Under the pieces are notes generated by a model. The model saw nothing but the letters and a program-made list of their open reading frames with translations. It had not been told where the DNA came from and did no database searches. From Streptococcus plurextorum DSM 22810 (GTDB taxonomy: Bacteria > Bacillota > Bacilli > Lactobacillales > Streptococcaceae), in NCBI RefSeq assembly GCF_000423745.1, contig NZ_AUIO01000005.1, positions 1 through 64,000 of the forward strand: DNA of 64,000 nt. The letters run 5' to 3'. Position numbers and translations under genes: made by a program. This document shows, piece by piece, positions 17,789 through 23,818 of the stretch; position 1 is the stretch's first letter, and each line of letters opens with the position of its first letter.

Positions 17789-18118
17789 CTATTCTTCAAG
17801 TAAAGCAATAATAGCCTGTAATTTCTTTTCTTGCTTATTTTTAGGAAGTTTGGCAACAGCTTTGATTAGATTTTGAACGGCAACATTATCGGCCTTAATG
17901 TTAAAGTTGAAAAACTCACTGTATGTCACATCTAGAGCCTCTAATAGCTGTTCTAATGTCTCTAATCGTGCGGAATGTCTATAGTTCTCCAATTTATTAA
18001 CGTACTTAATATCAAGCTGTGAAGCCTCAGAGAGTGCTTCTTGAGTTAGTCCTTTTTCTTTGCGTAACTCTTTAACTCTATCAGCTACAAAAATAGCAAG
18101 TGATTCATTATTATTCAT
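17789..18118 (-). CDS. XRE-family transcriptional regulator of the cargo region
   Basis: The 109-residue protein has an N-terminal HTH (residues 10-66: VADRVKELRKEKGLTQEALS, then LDIKYVNKLENYRHS) and a short helical tail with PKNKQEKKLQAIIALLEE. It is divergent from the SPFH operon across 253 bp and has its own terminator, so it is placed to control either itself or the SPFH genes. It is not part of the integrase/repressor switch. Similar small XRE proteins accompany defence or stress cargo on mobile elements. Its target here is inferred from position. Confidence 0.72.
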   Translation of the reverse strand: MNNNESLAIFVADRVKELRKEKGLTQEALSEASQLDIKYVNKLENYRHSARLETLEQLLEALDVTYSEFFNFNIKADNVAVQNLIKAVAKLPKNKQEKKLQAIIALLEE

Positions 18119-18221
18119 ACTAATTCATATCCTTCTCATTTCAGAATATCACTAAGAAGAATCAACTTGTATATATTTATAGAGAACTTTTTTGCTGTAA
18201 GTTCTATTTTTTGAACGTTTT

Positions 18222-18230
18222 TGGTATAAT
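18222..18230 (+). promoter_or_regulatory. Extended -10 promoter candidate for the SPFH operon
   Basis: TGGTATAAT (TATAAT at 18225-18230) is a TGn-extended -10, with no good -35 (TTCTAT at 17 bp). It would give a leader of about 135 nt before the ATG at 18372. A second TATAAT lies at 18345-18350, nearer the gene. Confidence 0.5.
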
Positions 18231-18371
18231 GTACTTACTTGCAATAATTATTTCAGCATACATTACTTTAATAAATTTATTTGAGAGATAAGCAGACTAT
18301 TGCTACTGTTTAATTAACTCTTCTAGAATTCTAATGTATGAATTTATAATATAGTTAATCGGAGTAAAAAG

Positions 18372-19442
18372 ATGCCACTTGTAGATTTAGTCAAATATAA
18401 TGGAAGTCCAAATATCTTAGCTTGGAAATTTCCCAATGAGGAATTAAGTACCTTTACACAGTTGATTGTCAATGAATCACAGGAAGCTGTCTTAGTTAAA
18501 GATGGTCGGATTGCTGATGCCTTCCCTGCTGGTAGATACACCCTTGATACAGCTAATATCCCTATTTTAAATAACATTATCAATCTTCCTTTTGGTGGTA
18601 AATCTCCTTTTACTGCGGAAGTTTGGTATATCAATCAAGCCAATAGTCTTGATATTAAATGGGGGACAGCGACACCGATACAGTTACAAGACCCTAAGTT
18701 TGGGATTTTTGTTCCTGTCAGAGCTCATGGGATTTTTGGTATTAGAGTCACCGACTCAAAGAAATTTTTAAGAAGCCTTGTAGGAACAGTGTCTATTCTA
18801 GATACTGTAGCTATTACAAATTTCTTTAAAGGTCTCTATATCACTAGAGTAAAAGATGCTATTTCGTCGTATTTGGTCAAAAAGAATATTGGTATTTTAG
18901 AAATTAACGCTTATCTAAATGACCTTTCCATTTTTTTACAAGACGAGCTACATCCATTTCTTCAAAAATATGGTATTAGTCTGATTAGTTTTTATATCAA
19001 TGATATCAGTGTTCCTGAAAATGATGATGGAGTTAAACAGCTAAAACTAGCCCTATCTAAGCGTGCGGAAATGGATATTATCGGCTATAACTACCAACAA
19101 GAACGCACATTTGATACTCTGGAGGGGGCTGCTACAAACGCAGGCTCTGATACTTCCTCTATTTTAGGTGCTAGCCTAGGTATGGCAATGGGGGTAGGTC
19201 TAGGTGGAAATTTTGCAAATAATTTCTCAAATTTAACACAAGAATTGAATCCACAAACGCAATCCCAACCTCAAGAACAACAAGGTAAATCTTGTATCAA
19301 GTGTCGTTCTCATTTACAAGATGGGGCTAAGTTTTGCTCTGAATGTGGTCAAAAGCAAGATTTGTCTTGTCCACAGTGTCAGCAAAAAGTTGAGCTAGGG
19401 ATGAAGTTCTGCTCGAATTGCGGTCAAAAGTTAGGAGGATAA
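18372..19442 (+). CDS. SPFH-domain protein with C-terminal double zinc ribbon (YdjI-like)
   Basis: The 356-residue protein starts MPLVDLVKYNGSPNILAWKF and runs through a stomatin/flotillin-like (SPFH) domain to about residue 240. This is the pattern of YdjI-type proteins, called virion core proteins in some annotations. A glycine-rich linker (about 250-285) and a Gln/Pro segment lead to four CxxC pairs at about 308-311, 322-325, 333-336 and 347-350, a double zinc ribbon. B. subtilis YdjI works with the phage-shock protein PspA and membrane partners under membrane stress. No PspA homologue is present here. GGAG lies 7 nt before the ATG, and the stop is followed directly by the next gene. It is first in a four-gene cargo operon. 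Confidence 0.82.
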   Translation: MPLVDLVKYNGSPNILAWKFPNEELSTFTQLIVNESQEAVLVKDGRIADAFPAGRYTLDTANIPILNNIINLPFGGKSPFTAEVWYINQANSLDIKWGTATPIQLQDPKFGIFVPVRAHGIFGIRVTDSKKFLRSLVGTVSILDTVAITNFFKGLYITRVKDAISSYLVKKNIGILEINAYLNDLSIFLQDELHPFLQKYGISLISFYINDISVPENDDGVKQLKLALSKRAEMDIIGYNYQQERTFDTLEGAATNAGSDTSSILGASLGMAMGVGLGGNFANNFSNLTQELNPQTQSQPQEQQGKSCIKCRSHLQDGAKFCSECGQKQDLSCPQCQQKVELGMKFCSNCGQKLGG

Positions 19443-19443
19443 A

Positions 19444-20061
19444 ATGTTTGATGACTTAAAAAATGAAATTGCTAAGAAAACGAAAGAAATCCTTTGTCAA
19501 AGACAAGCTAAAGATATTTTTGAAGACGATAAATTGCTTCAAGCAGAGAAACGTCTTCAAAAATATATGCAGATTATTGTCAATGGTTACGTCTTTTTTC
19601 TCCTAGGTGCAGGTACTTTAATGTATTCGTTCCTATTTCTATATAGCTACATAGAAATAGGATTTGGCTTTTTTAGTCTATTTCTAGGTATCGCTTTTGC
19701 TTTAGTTACTATGTATTTTTTCTATACTGGATATCAAAGTTTTCCACGATATAAACGATTCCCACTATATCTATCACGTATCGCTGATAGTAAAGATGGC
19801 TCACTGGATAAAATTTCAGCTTCTATAGGTTACCCTTACGAAGTTGTTGTTTCTGATATTGAATTTTTAATACAAAAAAATATTTTAGAGAAAACTTATA
19901 TCAATCACTCTCAAAGAGTAGTTATATCTCCCGTAATAGGAGAGAGTGTTTCAAAATCTTCAGTTACTCAGAAGTGTCCTAATTGTGGTGCAAGTATTAG
20001 TTTCATAGGGCAGTCCGTAGAGTGTGAATATTGTGGAAGTACAATCTCCTTACATCAATGA
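19444..20061 (+). CDS. Two-TM protein with winged-helix-like and zinc-ribbon domains
   Basis: The 205-residue protein has a charged N-terminal helix (1-42), two adjacent membrane segments (about 44-68 and 72-94), a winged-helix-like stretch (LYLSRIADSKDGSLDKISAS to about 160) and a C-terminal zinc ribbon, CPNC at 178-181 and CEYC at 194-197. It begins one base after the SPFH stop, behind AGGAGG, so the two are translationally coupled. The architecture recalls the zinc-ribbon membrane proteins encoded beside SPFH proteins in the Bacillus ydjFGHI operon, which recruit the SPFH protein to membranes. Equivalence is inferred from layout, not from alignment. Confidence 0.68.
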   Translation: MFDDLKNEIAKKTKEILCQRQAKDIFEDDKLLQAEKRLQKYMQIIVNGYVFFLLGAGTLMYSFLFLYSYIEIGFGFFSLFLGIAFALVTMYFFYTGYQSFPRYKRFPLYLSRIADSKDGSLDKISASIGYPYEVVVSDIEFLIQKNILEKTYINHSQRVVISPVIGESVSKSSVTQKCPNCGASISFIGQSVECEYCGSTISLHQ

Positions 20062-20091
20062 ACTACAGTGTAATAAAAAGAGGATAGGAAC

Positions 20092-20694
20092 ATGAAACTG
20101 AGTAGAAATCAACTTTTTTCCATAGCTTTAACTGCGGTAGCTATAATAATCACTATTATATTTGCTACTGGGTTAAAAAAGAACAATCAATTAACACAAC
20201 GGTATATAGCTAGTCAGTCAGAAGCAACTACCTCAAGTAGTTCAGTCTCAGCTACCAGTAGCACTACTACTCCAAGTAGCACAATTTTCTCAAGCAGCTC
20301 AGCCTCAGCTACCAGTAGTACAACCGCCTCAAATAGCTCAACCTCAACTACCAGTAGTACAATTACTGCAGGAACTGATCCTGTGATTATTGATGTCAAT
20401 GACTTTATAAGTAAGTATGATAATTCAGAACTAGATACGAGTTTAATTTACCAGTTTGATGCTGAACCTATTTGGCAAGAGGAGTGGGGGTTAGATGCTG
20501 ACAATAAAGAATATTCAATGTATATCAGATATCCCAATGATCCTATTAACTACGATTTTATACTTTTTACTACATCATCTATAGCGAACAGTATTAAAAA
20601 TAGTAAAAGTGCTACATTTACCGTTAAAATTGATACCAGTTCTACGACTTATATAAATCCTGTACGTGTTATATCAGCCGTACCTAAGCAGTAA
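20092..20694 (+). CDS. Single-TM surface protein with Ser/Thr-rich linker
   Basis: I do not recognise a family. The 200-residue protein has a short basic N-terminus, one membrane segment (about 9-26) and a 50-residue Ser/Thr linker (41-94) built from imperfect repeats of an ATSSTT-like unit that are also visible in the DNA (20220-20375). A compact extracellular domain of about 100 residues follows (DPVIIDVNDFISKYDNSELD to the end). The N-terminus lacks a lipobox, so it is probably an anchored type II protein with the C-terminus outside. AGAGGATAGGA precedes the ATG. It is third in the SPFH operon and 30 bp after the zinc-ribbon gene. Confidence 0.68.
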   Translation: MKLSRNQLFSIALTAVAIIITIIFATGLKKNNQLTQRYIASQSEATTSSSSVSATSSTTTPSSTIFSSSSASATSSTTASNSSTSTTSSTITAGTDPVIIDVNDFISKYDNSELDTSLIYQFDAEPIWQEEWGLDADNKEYSMYIRYPNDPINYDFILFTTSSIANSIKNSKSATFTVKIDTSSTTYINPVRVISAVPKQ

Positions 20695-20708
20695 ATAGGG
20701 AGATATTT

Positions 20709-21332
20709 ATGTTTAAAAAATTATCACTGACATCACGAGAGATTGGCTTAGCTCTATTCTCACTGTTTTGCCTAATCTTAACCTTTATTTCATTCTCTAC
20801 AGTCAATAGAAACAATTCTAAAATTGAGAAGCTACTTACTGTAGCTGAAAAAGAGTCATCTTCCTCAATAAGTATTCCATTAGAATCAACAGAGTCAGAT
20901 AACATTAATACAGAGGAGTCTAAAATAGAAAGTGAAAATATTTCAGCATCATGGAATGAAGAGACACAAACTTTTGAAAGTCCGGATGGGAAATTAGTAT
21001 TTGATAAAATTGAAATTGTTAAGGGCTATAATGATAAACCAATTCTTAAAGTCTCATTCACAATTACGAATGCAACTAAGGAAGAGAAAAATGTTTTACT
21101 ATTGTTTAGTTCTTTAGTAAATGTTCAACAAAGAAATAAGAACACTTCAAATTCACTTCAATTAGGTACATTAACCTCATTAGAAAAAAATCATCTAAAC
21201 GATACACTTAACGCTGATGGTACGATATCTGGTTTCTATCCTGTTGAATTAGAGAATGAAACAGACCCTATTATTTTTGATTTCCAGTATGATAATATCT
21301 CCCTATATGAATGGGAGTATGAGCTTAACTAA
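20709..21332 (+). CDS. Single-TM surface protein with DUF5067-like domain
   Basis: The 207-residue protein has one membrane segment (about 10-30), an acidic Ser-rich linker (about 46-80) and a domain beginning SPDGKLVFDKIEIVKGYNDK with LKVSFTITNATKEEKNV, the pattern of DUF5067/DUF4352-type immunoglobulin-like domains that sit outside the membrane in Firmicutes. There is no lipobox. GGGAG precedes the ATG, 14 bp after the previous stop, so it closes the four-gene operon. Two consecutive proteins with the same TM-linker-domain plan suggest they act together at the cell surface with the zinc-ribbon membrane protein. Confidence 0.68.
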   Translation: MFKKLSLTSREIGLALFSLFCLILTFISFSTVNRNNSKIEKLLTVAEKESSSSISIPLESTESDNINTEESKIESENISASWNEETQTFESPDGKLVFDKIEIVKGYNDKPILKVSFTITNATKEEKNVLLLFSSLVNVQQRNKNTSNSLQLGTLTSLEKNHLNDTLNADGTISGFYPVELENETDPIIFDFQYDNISLYEWEYELN

Positions 21333-21363
21333 TCAGGCTAACTGAAATCGTAGATATTCCTAC

Positions 21364-21392
21364 TTGCAAAGTTTTCAAATAAAGACTATAAT
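21364..21392 (+). promoter_or_regulatory. Promoter of the antisense (antitoxin) RNA
   Basis: TTGCAA (21364-21369) and TATAAT (21387-21392) have an exact 17-bp spacer. It points into the 3' end of the toxin gene on the opposite strand. Confidence 0.75.
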
Positions 21393-21398
21393 GAAATA

Positions 21399-21515
21399 GA
21401 AAAAGGGAGTTGCATCGACAACTCCCAGTGTAAATCCGTTTAAGTCGGTAGCTAAGTTTATAGTTAAGAAATAACCGTCAACCTGCCAAAGTTTAAGACG
21501 GTTATTTCTTTTTGT
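21399..21515 (+). ncRNA. Candidate antisense antitoxin RNA
   Basis: From the promoter at 21364-21392 an RNA of about 115 nt would end at a strong terminator: a perfect 14-bp stem AAGAAATAACCGTC/GACGGTTATTTCTT (21466-21479 with 21497-21510), followed by T's. It contains no gene of its own and overlaps the last codons and the 3' untranslated part of the toxin mRNA. That is the geometry of TxpA/RatA- and BsrG/SR4-type antitoxin RNAs. Confidence 0.68.
21400..21426 (-). terminator. Terminator of the toxin mRNA
   Basis: On the minus strand GGGAGTTG pairs with CAACTCCC (21405-21412 with 21419-21426) and is followed by TTTTTC. It would end the toxin mRNA at about the start of the antisense RNA, so the two RNAs overlap for about 115 nt. 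Confidence 0.68.
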
Positions 21516-21609
21516 TGTTAAGCATAATAAGGGCAATGACAAGTGTTAGTAGAGCAATGATGAAACTACCAAAGTTCAACATCAATTGTAAAGCCTCTGC
21601 TACAGACAA
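21502..21609 (-). CDS. Holin-like type I toxin peptide (35 aa)
   Basis: A small gene missed by usual length cut-offs. From TTG at 21607-21609, with AGGAG 8 nt upstream, it reads a 35-residue peptide: SVAEALQLMLNFGSFIIALL, then TLVIALIMLNNKKK. The plan (short polar start, one hydrophobic helix, lysine tail) matches the putative holin-like toxin (Hol-Tox) family of Firmicutes type I toxin-antitoxin loci. An excellent promoter lies about 95 bp upstream, and an antisense RNA is transcribed into its 3' end. It sits at the right end of the element, where a stabilising module would act. A decayed copy is at 22309-22414. Confidence 0.75.
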   Translation of the reverse strand: MSVAEALQLMLNFGSFIIALLTLVIALIMLNNKKK

Positions 21610-21708
21610 AAGAGCTACTCCTTTCTATCCAGATTTTAGTACTTACTTGCATAAGCACCACCACCTTTCAATCGGATGTAGCTACCGTCATAACTTATTT
21701 ACAATCTG

Positions 21709-21737
21709 ATTATATCACAGCAGATAAAGCTGGGCAA
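21709..21737 (-). promoter_or_regulatory. Promoter of the toxin mRNA
   Basis: On the minus strand TTGCCC (21732-21737) and TATAAT (21709-21714) have a 17-bp spacer. The leader before the toxin start is about 95 nt, long enough for a structured 5' region that blocks translation, as in related loci. Confidence 0.72.
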
Positions 21738-21746
21738 ATAGATTTA

Positions 21747-21763
21747 TTTTACACACCGACAAG
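21747..21763 (-). repeat. Copy 3 (inverted) of the CTTGTCGGCATGT repeat
   Basis: On the minus strand CTTGTCGGTGTGTAAAA matches the copy at 14728 at 15 of 17 positions. It lies near the right end of the element, in opposite orientation to the two copies at the left. Confidence 0.45.
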
Positions 21764-21796
21764 ACTTTTTCTCTAAATATTCACGACCACCTAATA

Positions 21797-21815
21797 TGGT
21801 AATCTTTTGGTAATC
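21797..21815 (+). repeat. Paired TGGTAATC repeats near attR
   Basis: TGGTAATC occurs at 21797-21804 and 21808-21815, 11 bp apart, mirroring the pair next to attL at 13540-13559. In the circular form both pairs would flank the att core, as integrase arm sites do. Confidence 0.5.
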
Positions 21816-21918
21816 TATTATTTTATTTGATGATGCCAAATGGCAATGTGAAATTCCTCCAAATAAGCGATACCTAAGACTTATGAGCTTAATGACAATT
21901 GTCAATAAGCTACTTGAT

Positions 21919-21964
21919 AAAAAATACGGTCTCAAAGACGCAAACGCTGCGAACTAAGAGAACC
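21919..21964 (+). repeat. attR: second copy of the 46-bp rpmE2 repeat
   Basis: Identical to 13445-13490. It preserves an isolated copy of the last L31 codons and stop, followed by a diverged copy of the rpmE2 terminator. It marks the right boundary of the element. Confidence 0.92.
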
Positions 21965-22039
21965 CACACGATTAACCCATTCTCAGTTTCTGAGAGTGGG
22001 TTTTTTGGTATCGTAATTGCCAAAATGATTGCCATTGGT

Positions 22040-22117
22040 TGACATACTCATTAATGGTGCAAACTTATGAGTTGTTTGCTCTGTAACTGCTTTTGTTACA
22101 CGAGCGTAGAGATGAAT
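22040..22117 (-). pseudogene. Integrase C-terminal fragment
   Basis: The minus strand reads IHLYARVTKAVTEQTTHKFA followed by PLMSM, aligned with the last residues of the intact integrase (NIYAHVTKQAKEQTAQKFAQ) and including the nucleophile Tyr. The divergence shows it comes from a different element and not from a recent duplication. Confidence 0.78.
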
Positions 22118-22174
22118 GACAATCCTCAAATAACTCAATAGGCTAATAAACCTATTTAATCGTTTTTGGCTTGC

Positions 22175-22203
22175 TTGTCAAACTTCAGATGATAAGTTGT
22201 AAT
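22175..22203 (+). promoter_or_regulatory. Retained antisense-RNA promoter of the decayed locus
   Basis: TTGTCA (22175-22180) and TGTAAT (22198-22203) with a 17-bp spacer correspond to the antitoxin promoter at 21364-21392. It may still make RNA even though the toxin frame is broken. Confidence 0.45.
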
Positions 22204-22308
22204 GAGATTGAAAAAGGGAATTGTGCCACACCTCCCAATGTCAATTCGTCTAAGAGGGTAACGTTTATAGTTGAGAAATACCCATCAACCTGCTAAAGTT
22301 TAAGGCGG

Positions 22309-22414
22309 TTATGTCTTCTTGTTGTTAAGCATAATGAGGACAATGATCAGTGTTAGTAGAGTAGTGATTAAACTACCAAAGCTCAACATGCTTTAAAAGC
22401 TCTACTACAGGCAA
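22309..22414 (-). pseudogene. Frameshifted copy of the holin-like toxin
   Basis: The frame starts TTG-CCT-GTA-GTA-GAG like the intact gene but, after a net loss of two bases near 22390, runs into TAG after 13 codons. The downstream part (LTLIIVLIMLNNKKT in the shifted frame) is still recognisable. The AGGAG ribosome site is also lost. It belongs to the collapsed sister element. Confidence 0.72.
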
Positions 22415-22483
22415 AAAGGCTCTTACTAAAACATTCATTACCACCCAATAGGGCTATCTTTTAGTAAAAATTCAATTCACGCA

Positions 22484-22511
22484 AAAGAGCTGAACAATTG
22501 TTCAGCTCTTT
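22484..22511 (-). terminator. hpf terminator
   Basis: A perfect 28-bp palindrome (AAAGAGCTGAACAA and its complement) with flanking T's lies just after the hpf stop on the minus strand. Confidence 0.78.
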
Positions 22512-22518
22512 AGTTATC

Positions 22519-23067
22519 CTATTTAGCTTCAATCAAGCCAACTTCTCCATCTTCACGGCGGTAAATGACGTTTGTTGTATTGTCTTCAGAATCGGTATAG
22601 ATAAAGAAGTCATGCCCAAGAAGATCCATTTGAAGTAGAGCTTCATCAAGATCCATTGGTTTCAATGTCACATGCTTGGTACGAACCACTTTACTTGCTG
22701 GGCTTTCTTCTGTCACTTCAGCTTCAAAGGCTGATGTAAAGACTTGGCCTGTCGCTACTTTTTCACGATGTTTTTTGGCAATTTTAGTTTTATTTTTACG
22801 AATTTGACGCTCAATCTTATCCACCACCAAATCAATAGAGCCATACATGTCCTGTGACACATCCTCTGCTCGCAAAGTCATTGAACCAAGTGGGATTGTC
22901 ACTTCTACTTTGGCTGTCTTTTCACGATAAACCTTGAGGTTAACACGCGCATCCAATTCTTGATTTTCATTGAAGTATTTCTCAATCTTACTAATCTTGC
23001 TTTCTACATAATCACGAATAGCGTCGGTTACTTCGAGATTTTCACCACGGATACTAAATCTAATCAT
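22519..23067 (-). CDS. hpf: Ribosome hibernation-promoting factor, long form
   Basis: The 182-residue protein has the N-terminal S30AE domain (MIRFSIRGENLEVTDAIRDY, then YVESKISKIEKYF) that binds the decoding centre, a charged linker, and the C-terminal dimerisation domain (KHVTLKPMDLDEALLQMDLL with HDFFIYTDSE) that joins two ribosomes into 100S dimers. Length is that of the long HPF of Firmicutes. It protects inactive ribosomes in stationary phase. It follows comFA-comFC on the same strand, the common streptococcal order, 85 bp after comFC. Confidence 0.95.
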   Translation of the reverse strand: MIRFSIRGENLEVTDAIRDYVESKISKIEKYFNENQELDARVNLKVYREKTAKVEVTIPLGSMTLRAEDVSQDMYGSIDLVVDKIERQIRKNKTKIAKKHREKVATGQVFTSAFEAEVTEESPASKVVRTKHVTLKPMDLDEALLQMDLLGHDFFIYTDSEDNTTNVIYRREDGEVGLIEAK

Positions 23068-23152
23068 AGTAGATACCTCTTTTCTCGCTTTTGTAAAGCG
23101 TTTTCTTTTTACACTTCAATTATACTCTTTTCTAATAAAAAAGCAAGGCTTT

Positions 23153-23818
23153 TTAACGAGCCAGTGAAAATGTTTTTATCTTTTTCACACCTTTTTCATA
23201 AAAAAGCTGCGCTGCTAACTGTAGCGTGGCCCCTGTCGTATAAACATCATCAATCAGTAATATCTTATCTGGTAAACTGCCATCATTTAACACATAAAAG
23301 GGATTTTCAGACTGTAGGCGCTCAAGCCGAGTTCTCTCTGATTGTTTTTGCCCCTCCTTTTTCCCTAGCAAATCTTGATAAGGAAGCCCCGCCACTTCTA
23401 GAAGGCCTGTCACTTGATTAAAGCCCCGCTCCCTTTCCCTTTCCTGACTAAGGGGAATTGGAACCAGAGTGTACCCCTTAAATCCTTTGAGGGCCTTTTT
23501 GATGTCTGTCATAAAGACCTTTCTGAGCAAATAGTCTCCTTGAAATTTATAACGGCTAAAGTAGTCTTTCATGGCCTGATTATAGCGAAATAAGGCTGTA
23601 TGTGATACAAGTTTTCCACGATTCTTCCAGTATACACAATCACTACAGATCTCTACGCTACCACTTTTACAGCAAGTTGGACAGTGGGACTCTGCAATCG
23701 TATCAAAAGAAGACTGACAAGGGGCACAAATCAGGGACCTGGCCGACGATAGGGTAAAGAGTTGATAAAAGGCTAATCCTTCATCGAACTCAACCTGGCA
23801 TAAAAGGCATTGGGTCAT
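23153..23818 (-). CDS. comFC: ComFC-like competence phosphoribosyltransferase-family protein
   Basis: The 221-residue protein has N-terminal zinc-type Cys pairs (CLLCQVEF, CAPC, CPTC, CSDC) and a C-terminal phosphoribosyltransferase motif KILLIDDVYTTGATL near residue 190. ComFC acts with ComFA in moving single-stranded DNA into the cytoplasm during natural transformation. Its ATG overlaps the comFA stop by four bases (23815-23818), so the pair is translationally coupled. Streptococci of the pyogenic group keep these late competence genes although transformation is rarely seen. Confidence 0.92.
   Translation of the reverse strand: MTQCLLCQVEFDEGLAFYQLFTLSSARSLICAPCQSSFDTIAESHCPTCCKSGSVEICSDCVYWKNRGKLVSHTALFRYNQAMKDYFSRYKFQGDYLLRKVFMTDIKKALKGFKGYTLVPIPLSQERERERGFNQVTGLLEVAGLPYQDLLGKKEGQKQSERTRLERLQSENPFYVLNDGSLPDKILLIDDVYTTGATLQLAAQLFYEKGVKKIKTFSLAR

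Larger units (their letters stand above)
13445..21964. mobile_element. 8.5-kb integrative element in rpmE2 (phage-satellite-like)
   Basis: A tyrosine integrase gene abuts one of two identical 46-bp repeats. The internal order is integrase and repressor leftwards, then Cro-like, excisionase-like and VirE-type replication genes rightwards, the order known from phage-inducible chromosomal islands. Base composition is clearly more AT-rich than the flanks. No capsid, tail, terminase, relaxase or type IV secretion gene is visible, so it is neither a complete prophage nor a conjugative element. The right half carries an XRE regulator, a four-gene membrane/SPFH module and a type I toxin-antitoxin locus. 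Mobilisation by a helper phage is an inference from the layout only. Confidence 0.88.
21965..22480. pseudogene. Remnants of a second related element beyond attR
   Basis: This 515-bp stretch has no intact gene, but it holds, in the same order as in the intact element, a C-terminal integrase fragment (22040-22117, minus), a decayed copy of the toxin/antitoxin locus (22175-22414) and a right-end-like sequence (ACCACCCAATAGGGCTATC near 22440, compare 21786-21804). It is what would remain if a tandemly inserted sister element lost its centre by deletion. A third copy of the 46-bp repeat is not visible. Confidence 0.7.

Noticed and set aside
20214..20399. A 61-residue very hydrophobic minus-strand frame
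   Set aside because: It is the complement of the Ser/Thr repeat array of the plus-strand surface protein. The hydrophobic composition follows from the repeat, and there is no ribosome site.
21512..21709. A 65-residue plus-strand frame opposite the toxin gene
   Set aside because: It lies antisense to the 35-codon toxin gene, with no ribosome site and no promoter that would read it. It is a shadow of the toxin.
21744..21935. A 63-residue minus-strand frame just inside attR
   Set aside because: It crosses the candidate integrase arm sites, has no ribosome site and resembles no family. It is more likely chance.
13445..21964. The element as a complete prophage or an integrative conjugative element
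   Set aside because: It is 8.5 kb and has no capsid, tail, lysis, terminase, relaxase or mating-pair genes. The layout fits a satellite or similar small element.
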